Source of the DNA: Rhytidiadelphus loreus
Lineage: Eukaryota; Streptophyta; Bryopsida; Hypnales; Hylocomiaceae
Direction: 5' to 3'
DNA length: 64,000 nt
Assembly (NCBI GenBank): GCA_947034895.1
Contig: OX344764.1
Location: 18,228,001 to 18,292,000 of the forward strand
The translations under genes and the position numbers were made by a program. Of this stretch, positions 1 to 12,459 are shown piece by piece (positions within the stretch are counted from its first letter, which is position 1; every line of letters starts with the position of its first letter). The notes under the pieces were generated by a model, which saw only the letters and a list, made by a program, of their open reading frames with translations, did not search any database and was not told the DNA's origin.

Positions 1-208
1 TGTTTGAAATGGAACAAAAACTTTATAAAAATTCAATATACAATGTCCATTCAACATATACTATGTTTGAAATGCATTAATTGACCATGATGTCCATTTT
101 CACATTGTATGAGCAAAATAAATAAGTCTCCAGAGTCCCTTAACCTCTAAAGGACCAAACTTCCTATGGGTGACAAAATAAAATTTAGGTAGGCTCCCAA
201 GCTCTAAA

Positions 209-1005
209 TTAACCCCTAAAGGCCAAATTATGTTTTTTGGCAACATAGTAATTTGGGGCAGCTCACTGCGAATGGTATTTTTATTTTTATTTTTTGAAAT
301 TTTGACACAACATTTTCCCAAGGAGTAGCGTTGAGGCCAACAATTTTCATAACTTTTGACTACATTGTGTGATATGTAGTTTTCATTGCTTAGCAAACAA
401 CGCGGGTAGCTAAAAAAACTTCTTAAAAATCATTTTTTTTAAATAAAATTTTGAAACTGGTTTTCTAAATTTACATATACGTGGAAAGCTTTAAATCATT
501 CCATTTTGATTAATGAAATAAAAGTTATGAGGAGTTTTAGTTGTGGGTAGTTATGGAAACCCTACTCTAAGATAAACTTTGAAGTCCTTTATTTAACTCA
601 ATTTTCAATATTTTTGGAAAAAAATACAAACATTAGGTGTAGATTCTTTATTACAACATTACAACCATTGGGAGTCACATTTTCAATTCTATAAATAAAT
701 TGTTAATAACAATACAAACATTTAGGATATTTTTCATACAAATGTGACTTTGTGAAGTGCAGCTGTCCGGATTTTCATAGGGCCCCAAAAAATATCTTTG
801 TCACTTCAAACACTAATATCTTGCAATCTACATGGTGGAAATTTTTGAAAATTTTTCCACAACTTTTGGAGCCAGCGTATTGCAAGATCCTACAGTTACA
901 TGTGTGCAAAAATGTTTGTTTTTTCTAGAATTTGGTACTTGTACTAGAAATGGTAGTTTTCGAGCAGTTTTGGTGAAAACATAGTTGAAAACCTGAAGGG
1001 ATCAA
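209..1005. mobile_element. TTAA-bounded TIR element, copy A1
   Basis: The left end reads TTAACCCCTAAAGGCC and the right end is a degraded inverse ending in TCAA. The interior aligns colinearly with 49004-50335 over almost its whole length (shared blocks around TTTTTTGGCAACATAG, CATTCCATTTTGATTAATGA and ATATCTTGCAATCTA), so this is one dispersed repeat. A further left-type end, TTAACCTCTAAAGGACC, lies just upstream at 140. No coding capacity is seen. The site TCTA at 827-830 is unoccupied here but holds a MITE in the other copy. Confidence 0.6.
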
Positions 1006-2734
1006 GACAGAAATACACGTTAGGTTTGTGGGAATATAATTTTTGTTTTAATTGGTGCCTGGAAACAAAAGTTATGCCACCTTAAGCATAATTTTTAGTT
1101 TGTTGGGCAACAAATATAATTTGCAAAATCTTGAAATAAAATTTTTAATATTATTATCTTATAGAATACTCCGTATATGTTTTCTACATGGAAGGATTTA
1201 ATTCATTCCATTTGAATTAGTGAAAGTTAAAGAGCATCTTGTCTTCCAAACAATCGTAGCATCATCTTGATAAAATATTGGATTGGATTTGTTTTTTAAC
1301 TTCATCCTTTACAAGTTATAGATGACATCCATGTTCGTGGTAAGGCCTAATGGTAAAGCTCGATTGCTTCAACAAAAAACTCATTTTTCTTATCCAACAC
1401 ATGCCTTTAGTCTCCATTTGCGGTGATAGAGGTCCCTCCCTACAACTCAATTGATAAATCTTGCAAATATGAGGTTTGCCCTAAAGACAACCAAAGTTTC
1501 ATTTGGCATGTAGCATAGGTAACCTCAAAATTTGAACACAAGTTTGAGAGGGCACAATTTAATAAGTTTGGAAGCCCTAGCTCGCAAACAACTTTGGATT
1601 AGACCTTTTTCACTTTAGATTACAACACCTCCTACAATATAACTATTAAATCCTTTGAGACTTATTGGATTTGTTCTAAGCTTAAAACCATTTAAATGCA
1701 AAAAAATTCACACATTGTTTATCACATACTTATTGAGGATCCTATACTTAAAGATTGTAGCTCCCTTTTGGACAACTAATAATAATTTTGGTAAACTTTG
1801 ATAATTATAATCTTGAGATCGTAGCTTTGAATCTTGATGAAACTTTATGAAGTGGTCAGTCTTGTAGCTTACCTCAAGGATTGAATCCTCTTAATAGCTT
1901 CTCCTAGTGAATATGTTTGATGAATATTGTAGTGATAGAAAACAAATCCATCACGAAGATGACTATTGTGGTATGCAAGAGTTAAATTTTTTGCTAAAAA
2001 TGGGCAACATCATGTTTAATCTTAAAAGGATGAGACCTATCACAAATGTGCCTATATTATTTATTTCTACAATAATCCCAAAAGTCATCCATTAGATCCA
2101 AAATGTCCGCAAAACAACTAAGTGACCGTTCAATATATGCAAGAAATCTTGGGTAGTTGTGCATGAAGTCCATCTTAGTCACACATTTGCAAAATTTTGA
2201 TGAACATGTATCCTTTGGCGTGAATATAATTTTTTTGGTCTAATTGGGTTTCCAAAACAAAATCAATATATTGCCTTGAACTTTTTGGGTATCTCGAAAA
2301 ATGACACATTGCATTTGCAAATCTCCTCTTCTACTTCTAAAATTTGGCAAGTATATAAATAACATGATATAGAATGCAACTATCAAAAAAATATGTGTGT
2401 AGTGCAAAAATCTCATTTTAGGAGGAATTATTCTTTTTTCTTCTAGCTTCAAATATTATAATCTTTCAATTTGTGTAATCAAAGTTTTTGAATTTTTTTC
2501 CACACATTATCATTGTAGTCTAGTACAAATTTGCATGGTTGAATTTAAAAAATAAATATGTATTTTTTCATTCTTTTCTCACTACCCTAAAATATGATAG
2601 TTTTTTTTTTTTATCATTTATGTCCAAAATGTGATTGGTCCTTTAGGGGTTGAACAAAACATGTAAAAGTGTCCATGATTTTTCCATGTCTCTCACTATT
2701 TATTGGAATACTATTTAATGTTCTTGAATACTAG
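1006..2734. other. AT-rich stretch without a recognisable gene
   Basis: Only short, compositionally driven reading frames are present. The part from about 2210 to 2653 resembles the interiors of the elements ending at 5379 and spanning 25105-25680, and it ends in a right-type terminus GGTCCTTTAGGGGTTGA at 2637-2653, so it is probably a TTAA-type element whose left end I could not fix. Confidence 0.45.
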
Positions 2735-3236
2735 TTAATCCCATAAGGTTAGGTTGGGTTACTGAATTTTTGTTATCATGTGAATCATCTACTTCAAAAA
2801 AAAATTAAGAACACTCATTGGAGGTCAAACTATTGTACAAGACCTTACCTTTTCACACAAAATTCCAAAGATGGCAAAGAATATATCCTTGTATGTAGGA
2901 CAAAATTCTAAGGATGAACAGGTGCAGTCATTTGTCCTACATAGAAGGATATATTCTTTGCCATCCGTTAGACACATAGAGCCTACTTACATGTACCAAT
3001 GGGTGGGTGCATTCACTAATACTAGAATATAGAACATACTTAAATTATGTTCCATCTATAGTGTAGAATGCACTGATATTGGTGGAATTCATTCCCCCAC
3101 TTCCACGAGTCCCTCCTATTTCTACATTCACCGATGATCAATAGAACTCTTCTTGATTTTTTAATATTTTTTCCAGCCCACTGAAATTTACATGTAAGGG
3201 CCCAGTTTAGTGTCTACAATGTCCTTCTAGGGTTAA
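2735..3236. mobile_element. TTAA-bounded element containing a short hairpin
   Basis: The left end TTAATCCCATAAGG and right end GTCCTTCTAGGGTTAA are imperfect inverses. The interior (about 2810-2970) is colinear with the small TTAA element at 27669-27886 and with 56100-56774: CACTCATTGGAGGTCAAAC, then an aggacaaa block, then gccatccgt. The left boundary is less certain than the right one. The right TTAA (3233-3236) is shared with the next element. Confidence 0.45.
2870..2965. repeat. Near-perfect 35-bp hairpin with 26-nt loop
   Basis: Bases 2870-2904 and 2931-2965 are reverse complements with one mismatch in 35 by eye. A transcript from either strand would fold into a compact precursor-like stem-loop. 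It lies inside a TTAA-type element; the related elements at 27669 and 56100 lack the duplicated arm, so the hairpin arose in this copy. Whether it is transcribed cannot be told from sequence. Confidence 0.75.
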
Positions 3237-3536
3237 CCCTTGAAGGACGCTACTCCCCATGACCAAGATAATCATCAAAATGCTCTAGATTATTGGACCA
3301 ATTGTTGCATTCTTTGTTTCTACAGTGAACGATCATGTCATCCATCCTCAATGTTGTTGCAAGGTTAAGTAACCCTAAAAGGATTCTCATGACCATCAAG
3401 TGAAGTGTTTTGATGGATGACTTCGTTGTTCACTGCCGACAAAAACAAAGAATGCGCCTATATTATTGGTTCAATAATCAAAGCATTTGGGTGACTACCT
3501 TAGCCATGTGGTGCTGCATCCTTCAAAAATTATTAA
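3233..3536. mobile_element. Foldback TTAA-bounded element
   Basis: The ends are TTAACCCTTGAAGGACGC on the left and the inverse of TTAATAATTTTTGAAGGATGC on the right. The inverted arms extend about 110 bp inward (3233-3345 against 3413-3536; shared blocks include GATGGATGAC, TTCACTG and ACAAAGAATGC). The left TTAA is the same four bases as the right TTAA of the preceding element. No coding sequence. Confidence 0.6.
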
Positions 3537-4879
3537 TTTAATTTTTAGTCCAGTCTCGAAGGTCCCGCATGGAAAGCATTTTCACAGGTGTGTGCCAGAC
3601 AGAGTCCCAAGCTGCAAATTGGGAAGCAGGTATCAACTGTGGTCATCATTTGCTGCAGATTCCATAGCTGAAGTTAAAAAATAAAATTTAAAGTTATTAT
3701 GGACTCTAACATAGAATCTCGATGACTGGGATCCACGGAAGTGGAGAGGCTTTGCATTGACAAAATTTGCACATGTGAGGAAATGTCTGGGAGCACCAGC
3801 ACGGACCGCACTTCCAAAACAAATTTTGGTTTACTCAGTCCAAATATGAATTCAAAATTTCCCAAGCTTGATCATAATATGGTGGGAAATGACAAAAAAT
3901 TTGCATCTTCTAGTAAGGTGGAATATTGGAGTTGTGCCCATGTGTTTCATACGCGGTGGAAAAATCGCATGATGGAAAAGGAAAAAAAAATCTCTCTTTT
4001 GAAATGCCAAATTTTCTAATAAAATTCTTGTTTTTCTTATTTAGTTCCAGCATCCATTTTTTAATATTATTTTTTCATCCAATTTAACACCTTTCGTTGA
4101 CATTGATTTGTTCTATCAACTAATGGTGCGATTCTAATTTACCAGAACCACACTATTTTAAATTAGAAATATTACTATGTACTTGTATTCATTTCTACAA
4201 AATAAAGTTTTGTTGGTGATACAAATTATACACCTATCACTAATACAACAAATCAATGTAGCTTCAACTACATGTGTCATTCAATTTTGTTTTCTCATGC
4301 ATGATTTTTCACTAGTTAGCTACAATTGACAAAAGACAATGACTATTTTTTGTCAAGGAAATTTTCATTTGCGGGGGGTCAAAATAGTCAAATTACTACT
4401 ATATTTTCAAACCAATAGTCAAAATTTATCTTAGTATCACCTAATTATGATATAGATGCCACCAAATATAGCCAAGGTATCACCCAAGTATCGCCCCAAT
4501 ATTGTTCCAAATCCACGAGATTCCGGTTCAACTCCCCATGTTGGCATTGTTTGTGTGGGGCTCTTTGTGTTGGCTCACGAGGAGGGGGTTTGTTCCTGCA
4601 CTTGTTCCTAATGGGGATACCCAAGGTGCTGTCTTGGTTGTGTCGTGTTAGTCCAACTGCGGGCTTTGAAGTCCATATGTTTGAAAAATATATATTGCTC
4701 TAAGTATCACCCCAAAGTTTTTTTCTTTGGTGATTTGGCAACCATTTGCACCAAAGTAATGGGCCTAGCACCACGCCTCTGGGACAAAATGGTACTCGAA
4801 GGGTGGAAAATCACCAAAAAATTTCAAATTTTATAATTTTTTTGATGAAATCGCTAAATTGTAGATGAAAATAGAATTG
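3537..4879. other. No recognisable gene
   Basis: AT-rich sequence with only short open frames and no family resemblance I can name. Around 4390-4500 there is a run of near-repeated phrases ('caccaaatat', 'tatcaccc', 'tatcgcccc') suggesting a small decayed tandem repeat. Confidence 0.5.
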
Positions 4880-5379
4880 TGGATATGTGTTATGCACTAA
4901 TGTGATATGTTCTATCCAATATGTGGATGAATGTTGAAATTTGGAGCACGGCCATAACATTTAATCCCTACTTTTCTGACAACTTGGGCAACTTTGGGCA
5001 ACTTTTGCAAAACTCCTCCTCTACTTCTAAAATTTGGCAGGTATGTAACTTACACAATATAAGATGCAAATGTAAAAGAAAAAACAAACACATGTGTAGT
5101 GTAAAAAACTCACTCTATGAAGAGTTGAAGGCTGTTGGCCCTACTGGGCAAGTGCAAGAAAAAAACTTTTTCTTCTAACTTCAAACGTTACAATCTTTCA
5201 ATCCATTCAGTGAAAGTCTCTGAAAATTTTCCCACACATTCCTATAGTAGTCTAGTAAAAATTCGCACGGTTGGATTTCGGAAAAAAATCTTTTTAATTT
5301 TTTTTTTTCCTCACTCCCCTAAAAAGTGTCAGTTTTTCACAATTCTGCCCAAAATATGCCTCCAGGCTTGACGGGTTAA
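4880..5379. mobile_element. Partial TTAA-type element
   Basis: The right end runs ...CCTCCAGGCTTGACGGGTTAA to 5379. Read in reverse complement, the interior follows 25105-25680 closely (the inverse of that element's left end and blocks such as tttgcaaaactcctc and cccacacattcctatagtagtctag). The left terminus is not recognisable. Confidence 0.5.
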
Positions 5380-7195
5380 TATCGCCCCGAGCATCGCCCC
5401 CAGTATTGCATGATGAGTGTTGAAGTAAATATCTGTCCACTCAGTCTTGGCAATGATCAAAGAACACTCCCTCCCTGCCTGGTGCCATTGATCCCCACTG
5501 TCGTCATATTCCCATTCAGTGGTAACTTATTAAGTTAAGTTACTCCATAGCCGTCGTGTCCGCGGGATCCCTGCGCCATTTCCGCTCTCCCTCGCTGCGT
5601 AACTGCCACAGCTGAGTGCCAGCCCATGTCGTCCTGATGCACTACTCAGTGTCCCCCGTTTCACTCCCTCGCCCCCCATGTGGAGTTCGGGAATGGGGAC
5701 CATCCTCCGTCCCGTCCATGGAAGGGAAGCGAAGGAAAGAGACCACGCAACAGCCGGCACCTCCCCAGATGGGTACTGTATCAAAACATTCTGGAGGCTC
5801 TGGCAATAAATAATAATACCGAAAAAAATAAACTAATAAATTAATAAATAATCTTGGTCTGGAGTGAGTCCACTGTGAATGAAGAGTCTATTGGATGTAG
5901 TTCAAGCGGAAGTGCCGGCAGCATCTCGAGGAAGACAAGAGGACATGTGAGGTCTACCCCTTCCATGTGGCCTCCTTTCAAAAGGAAGTACACTCTCAAG
6001 TAGGAAAAAGCAATGACCAAAGTACATAGTGGCTGGCAATCTAGAGAATAAAAGAAAGAGAGAGAGAGAGAGAGAAAGAAGGACACAATTGTCTTCCTTC
6101 ATTGGAGAGCACAAAAAGCAAATCGAACTTGTTTTTTTTGTGTATAGTTGTTGATGGTGAGGGGCTCTCATTGGTGGATGACCGCAAACAAATGAAAGCT
6201 CGCATTGGTTGGTTTTGGGGTACTGGGGACAAGATTCGAATTCCATTCTATGGAAGGATGTCATAGTTGGAAGTAGTGTTGGAGTAGGAAGTAGTAGTGA
6301 AGCTTTCACCGACAAGAGTCAAATAATAGCTTGGATACCAACTTTTATGTAGTGATAGAGAGAGAGATAAAAAAAGATGGTGGGAGAGGATCAAAGGTTT
6401 AGGAGAGAATGGTGAATGAAGTGAAGCATTGCAAAGGTTGAATCCTATTGAAATTACTACATAATTATTATTTGGGGTTTGTTCGTCTTCTCTTTCTCCT
6501 AGACATGGGAGAATAAAAAGTGGTAAAATTAAATTATGTACAATTTTAGAGGCCAAAGTGGAGTGGTAGACAAGGTGGTAGAAGAAGCTTCATTTTGAAT
6601 AGGGGTGGGTGTAATTTCTTTCTCTCCCCCTTCTACCATCTCGGGAGACATCTAGTGGAAAACGTACACAAGTTGCGAGGAAGTGGCTATATTCTTTTGG
6701 AAAGATGAATATGTGAGGACAAAAATTAGACATTAGAAAATCAAGATCATTCAATTCCCTTGCAAAGTGCATCAAGGGAGAATTAGATCAACATTCTTCC
6801 AAGGGAAAACTTAATTAGTTTGAATATATTGCAATGTTGTTGGAAGGTATAAATGGAAAATGTTTAATGAATAATGTAGAGTATGAATATTAGAGTAGAA
6901 AAATTTGTAGAAGAGGATATAGAATATTGTATAGTGAGTTATTGTTAGAAGTTGAATTTGAATATTGGTACACTTAGTTGGCTAGTCCTTCAATAATTAC
7001 ACAAATTGAATTTTTGGAGCCCAAACACTCAAAAATTCAAAGAAAATGCATTTGGACTTGCATATGTATGCATATTACATTTCCAAATTTCCAACAAAAA
7101 TGAACATTTTAATTTTTTAAATTTGCAAGCACAAACAAAGTCAAAAAGTCAAACCATAGTAGTTGATTGATACCTCAAAAAAACAGAATTTGGTT
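5380..7195. other. Mixed-composition stretch, no convincing gene
   Basis: Bases 5400-5780 are distinctly GC-richer than the surroundings, but neither strand carries a recognisable domain or a convincing splice-bounded frame. A polypurine AG microsatellite at 6052-6080 and a shorter one near 6357-6368 generate the Ser/Leu-rich minus-strand frames seen there. The remainder, to 7195, is AT-rich and unassigned. Confidence 0.45.
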
Positions 7196-7470
7196 TTAAC
7201 CCCTAAAGGACCATTGTCCCTTCGGAAGACAAATGGGATTTTGTGCAAGTATCTAATGGCTGAATTTTTTTCATGACTTCTTAAAACTTTTTTCGAAGAT
7301 AGAAAAATTGATTAGCTTCATAAGAATATAATTTTTTTTCAATTGATGCCCAAGAACAAAATTTATGTCCAAATAACCTCAAAACAAGGGAGAGGAGGCA
7401 CCCAAAAAAATTTGAAATTTTGAATTTTGAATTTTTTGAATTTTTTTTCCTTGTAGATTATATTTTTGTC

Positions 7471-7630
7471 TAAGGTAAACTATCCCATTATGGGCAAAAT
7501 GGGAGCAAGCCCATTGTGGGTAAAATTATACTAGTGGTGTACATTCAAGTTCTGAAATGTACACCACCATTACAATTTTGTTCACAATGGGCTTGCTCCC
7601 ATTTTGTTTGTAATGGAGTAGTTTACCTTA
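7471..7630. mobile_element. Foldback MITE, TA target
   Basis: The arms of about 75 bp (TAAGGTAAACTA... and ...TAGTTTACCTTA) are reverse complements with a very short loop around 7548-7555; the shared core includes AAAATGGGAGCAAGCCCATT. The related element at 60354-61300 has the unoccupied site: ...TTTTGTC-TA-TGAAGAAAGA (TA at 60634-60635) against ...TTTTTGTC-TA[insert]TA-CATAGAAAGC here. That supports a TA target duplication. Confidence 0.8.
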
Positions 7631-7657
7631 CATAGAAAGCTTTGGTTCATTTCATTT

Positions 7658-7938
7658 CATTAGAGGAGTTTTCGGACCCTTGGAGGGCCATTTCAAGCAG
7701 CTGCGGGGGAACTGTCCCCCTGCAGTTTTTCGGGGAATGGTTGTTCCCGATAAAAAAATTTCAAAAAAGAAAAGAAAAAGTTTTATTCTTGAAATGCAAA
7801 AAAAACAGAAAAAAAAATTATTTTTTTCCGACGTGGAAGTCGCCATTCCACGTCTGCAAGCTACTGCGACCCCCTGCGAACGAGTTCCCGCAGTCTGGGA
7901 ACTCACAGCCCTCCAGGGGGCTGAAATCTCCTCTAATG
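7658..7938. mobile_element. CATTAGAGGAG MITE, copy 1
   Basis: The ends CATTAGAGGAGTTTTCGGAC and the inverse of ...GGGGGCTGAAATCTCCTCTAATG are inverted repeats of about 30 bp. The terminal 100 bp on each side is GC-rich and itself partly palindromic (a stem around CTGCGGGGGAACTG). The core is poly-A/T. It is nearly identical to 50868-51164 apart from core length, and clearly homologous to 32640-32940. No coding capacity; the overlapping open frames are by-products. Confidence 0.8.
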
Positions 7939-8571
7939 GGACTTGTTATTAGAAAGTTATGGACAATCTTGTTTTTTAGGCAATTAGAGCATCTTCTTGA
8001 AAAAATAACTTGTAGAATTTGTCTCTGAATGAAATTTTTACAATTTTTCAAAAAGAAAAGTCCTTCATGGTTTAGACTGTTTTTTAGAACAATCTCACCA
8101 TTGGAATTAGTGCATTTTAATTCCATTTTAGAGATATTAATAATTTAGATTTTCCTTCTATCTCATACCTACTTCTACTTAATAACTTTTTAAAGAATAT
8201 AAATTAAGTTTTTTTTAATTTTCTTTTTTTTCCTAGACTCTCAACTCAATTTTCTACAAATAAAGATTTGAAGCTCAAAACTCTATAATGCAAAAAATTT
8301 AATTTAAGAAGGTTCAAAGTCAAATAATCTAGTCCTGCTATGTGCTGAAAAACTTGTTTTTTAACTTTAAACACAGATATCTTGCAATCTAGTATGTACT
8401 ATGTAGTCAAAATTTCTGAAATTTTTTCCACACATTCTCATACTAGTGAGGTGTAATATCCTACATTTAGATGTACAAAACAAAAATTCAAAATTTTTAC
8501 TCTTTGCTGTAGAAATGGCAATTTTGATTGTTTTGGGGCAAAAAAGAAGGCCTTGGTCCTTTAGAGGTTAA

Positions 8572-10878
8572 GGATTTTGAGGGGGGTAATGTGCACCATT
8601 TTCTTAACTACAACATAATTATTGTTTCAAACATATAAACATGGTTTTCAATCATTCCTATTTGAACATCAAATAGAAGTTCATTTGTGTAAATTGCATT
8701 ACATAATGTATATTCCAAATCCTCCTATTCATTGATTGCAACAATAATTATGCTAATTAAATTCTAAGTACTTGTAAATAGTGTACAATTAAATACAATT
8801 GCATATTTTGATTTTTTTTGTATTGAAGAGCATACTTGAAATCTTCTTGAAGTGTAGAATTTTCCCTTAGTCTCTAAAGTTCTATAACTATGGTTTGATC
8901 AAAATCCATCATAAAATTGCTAATTCTAGTGCAAAGAGCAAAATAAAAAAATATGCATTTGTTGCATGTCCAACCTCATACTCAATTAGTATGATAATGT
9001 GTAGAAGAAGCTTTCGAAACTTTGGCGAACTTAGTAGATAATGCAGTTATTGCATCTTTTGAGCTCATTGCCATTGTGATACACTGAGCTCAATTTTATT
9101 TATTTATTCTACCCCACTCTCTTCCCCCTAGTGAGTTAAGAAAAATTTTAAAATATTTTTCCAAGTACCCACCCACCCAACTTTTTGTAATTTTCAGGTG
9201 GGGTGAGATTGACATTTAATATGGGATATGTCTTGTATCAATCCCCATATCCATATTTGTCTTACACCTCCCCATATCCGTATCTACATTCCATATCCAT
9301 ATCCGTACCATATGTGTCTTACGTCCCTCGTATTCAAATTAACATTCCATATTCCGTATTCCGTATTATGTATTATGTATACAAGATCAACAACATTGAA
9401 GGGGGGCAGGGATTTTTTTTTTTTTAAAATCAATGGTTGTCAATTTTTGGAGGAGGGTGGGGGTGAGGAAATGACATGGTTGCATCTTTTCAACTCATTG
9501 TCATTGTCATTGTGTAGAAGAAGTTTCCGAAACTTTGACAAACTCTATTTGCAAGATGTTATTTAATGAACCTTCTCATACTAGATTACAAGGTTTTAAT
9601 TTGAATCTTCTTAATTTAAAACTTTTGAACTACAAATTTTGAATTTTTTTTTGAAATTTTATATTAGAAAGTTGATTTGAGAGTATAGGCTAGGAAAAAA
9701 CTCAAGAAAGTACTTGATTTCTATTCTTTTGAGAATTTTAAGTAAAACTAGGTACAAGATGGACAAAAGAAAATAAATTGTTTATAATTCTAAGATGTAA
9801 TTGAAATATGCCAATCCTAAGATGTTGATATTTTCTTACCAACCAATCTAAAACTTCTAGGCCTAATCCTTTTGGAAAATTTGTGAAAATTGAGTTAAAT
9901 AATGAATCCCATGCGTTACTATTTTAGTGACGCTTTGTAATTGCCCATAATAAAACAAATTCTTCACTTTCACAACACTAATCCAATTGGAATGAATCAA
10001 ATATTTTTGTTTAGTTATAAATGTATTCTACATGAAAAATCTTAAGAAAATGATTATGATATATATGATATAATTTTATTTATGCATTATACTTTTAAAA
10101 ATCAAAATATAATTTGATTTCTCCATGAATTTTGAAAAAATTGATATGTACTTAAAACATCTATTAATCACCTAAAGTAGATGTGCCATTTATTGGACAT
10201 TCCCTAGAACTAGACATAAAGCTGCACACCAACTCTACAAAAATTGGGAACATTGTCGACAATAGCGGGATGCCTCTTCCAACCACTACACGTTGTGCGG
10301 TGAAAGGTTGTTGTATTTTTTATATAAAAGTCACACCTTTTTTCACAAGATTTAAAATTGCATCAAAATTATATGACCTCATAGCTCAATTTTATTATCT
10401 CCATAGTCCTCACTTGGCATGGATTCAATGTACCAAATTTCAAGAAAAATCAACTTGAAATTTGTTCAGAAGAGGGTTTTAAGTCTTAAATGTGTGGTGA
10501 TTAGCAAGTCTAACTTATATAAAGTCTAAATTAAGCTTGATAGTAATAATTTGATTTAAAGGTCATTGCTGAAGGTGTTTTGGTTGTAAGAAATAAAATA
10601 TTTTTTGAGAAATTTTCTCAAAATTCTTCATTGCTACTTGCACAATTGTATGATTGTATAATGTAAATAAATTTCAATTTTATTTATTTATTTACTATTT
10701 AAAAAATATTTTTGCTATATAAAATATAACAATAACAATTTTTCATGAAACTACTCGTGAATTATTAAATTGCTAGACAACACATATTCGCATATAATAA
10801 AATTGTAAGATTGAAAAGGCTAACTTGTGCTTACAAATGATTTTTGATTGTATAACAATGGCACCAATTTCTTAGAAA
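8572..10878. other. No gene; contains a CCATATCC minisatellite
   Basis: AT-rich and unassigned. Bases 9237-9380 are a degenerate minisatellite built from words such as CCATATCC, CCGTATCTA and CCGTATT; its translation as a Tyr/Pro/Ser-rich peptide is an artefact of the repeat. Phrases near 9000-9070 ('gtgtagaagaagctttcgaaactttg') recur around 9510-9545, so there is also a decayed duplication. Confidence 0.5.
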
Positions 10879-12082
10879 TTAACCCCTAAGGACTAGGGGA
10901 CACTCCAATGTCCAAAATTATAAAGATGTATTATAAAATGCAACTTAGAATAATAGTTTAATGATGAGTCTCAAACAATAGTTGGAAGATATGATTTAGA
11001 AATCATATCCATATGGTTGGATCAACAAGTGCAAAAAATAATATTTTTCAATAAAATTTGAAGCCAAAAATTGAAAATTCCTTCTAAAATCAATGAATAT
11101 TTGTAGATTGAATATTTGTGATTTTCACAAGAATTTTTTCTTTGAAGTTCAAAATGTTAAGTCCTAATTGTAATGATTTTGGAAGATATTAGTTTTAACT
11201 TTTAATTTAAGTCATTTTTGAAGGGTCATTTTTTAACTAAAAAGTTTATTTTTTGAAGCCAAACTACTAGTACCATTGAATAATAGAATATTTGCAAAGC
11301 AAAGCATTAGCATCTATACCATTACATATGCTAAAGATCTATCACAAGAGTCTTCAAAAAATCAATGGAAGAAAAAATGCATTTTTATGTGCTTCAAATG
11401 TGTTTGCATTATTTGTGGTTCAAAATTTGAATGCCTAGTTCTAAATGCTCAAAGGAGGCCATCTCTCTAAATTACCTCCAAATTCCCATTTTTGAAATGA
11501 AAGTATAATATTCTTTAGAATCATGTAGATTTTGAGATATCTTCAATCAAAGTATAATTATTGAAAAAGAAAACAATTTTATTTCCTAAACAATGATTTT
11601 GGGGCCCATATCTCAAATTTTTTCAAAAGAAGAATTTGCCATTTTAGACCACTTGTAATTATGAATAATTAAAAACATGTATGCCAATTTTCACACACAT
11701 TGGAGCAATGGAAGATTGTATTCAAAGCCTTGCAATTAAGTGAGGAATATAGGAAAAATAAAAAATTCCCTTGACTATGCCCATTCACCATATGCTTCAA
11801 CCAACCACTCCCACTAATTTTTTTTCTTGGGATGGCCTTTAATTGGCTAGGTTTCTCTCTTAAGTCAATCCGTAGTGAGCATTTCTTAGATTGTTTAGAC
11901 TTTGAAAAATCACCTAAGGTGGAATTTTTGTCCAAATCAAAGTTTTTTTGGCTACAAAAAGTTGATTTAATAAATTATATGAGAAAAATATGAAATTTCA
12001 AAAGAATAAATTGGGGGGATTTAGGTAGTTCTTGAAGTTGGACAACAACCATAAAGTGGTCGATTGGGCATTTCGGAGTTAA
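10879..12082. mobile_element. TTAA-bounded element
   Basis: The left end is TTAACCCCTAAGGACTAGGG. The right end is ...GGGCATTTCGGAGTTAA, preceded by 'caaccataaagtggtcg', which matches the right-end region of 34281-34826 ('cgaccataaaatggtcg'). It therefore belongs to the same superfamily. The interior is AT-rich with no recognisable protein. Confidence 0.5.
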
Positions 12083-12459
12083 ATAGACTTATTTGTCTAG
12101 ATTTGTTTTTTTCAAATGTTTCATGGATTAAAGTGGCAATTTTGGATGTCTTGATGTAACTGCATCTAATGTTGCTCACTTTCTAAAAACTAGCCCCTAT
12201 AAATTCTTGCCTAAAATGTACTCCCACTATTCATAAGAGTCTATGGTCGATTCAAAAAACCCTATTTTTAGCACTTTGAAAATTCATAATTTATTCATAC
12301 AATGTCCAAAAAATGAAATCTAAGAGAATTTAGAATCCCCTTTTGAATTCCAACAAGACCCCACCAAAATATTTCAATATAATAATGAGAACCATGCTCA
12401 ATTGCTTATCTGTGCAATTTTAAGTGTAGTTACATTACTATGGTACCACTTGTATGAGA

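Larger units (their letters stand above)
7196..8571. mobile_element. TTAA-bounded element carrying two nested MITEs
   Basis: The left end TTAACCCCTAAAGGACCA and the inverse of the right end, TTAACCTCTAAAGGACCA, match at 17 of 18 positions. The interior resembles 60354-61300 (both include the 'tcaatt..tgc..gagcaaaa' block and the 'attatatttt.gtcta' block). Two insertions interrupt it: a 160-bp foldback (7471-7630) and a CATTAGAGG-type MITE (7658-7938). Without them the element would be about 0.94 kb. No coding sequence. Confidence 0.7.

Noticed and set aside
1340..1370. tRNA or SINE A-box-like phrase 'ggcctaatggtaaagctc'
   Set aside because: No B box follows at the expected spacing.
5841..6556. 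Ser/Leu-rich minus-strand frames
   Set aside because: Driven by AG microsatellites; no domain and overlapping in several frames.
9203..9566. Tyr/Pro/Ser-rich open frames on the plus strand
   Set aside because: They are translations of the CCATATCC minisatellite.
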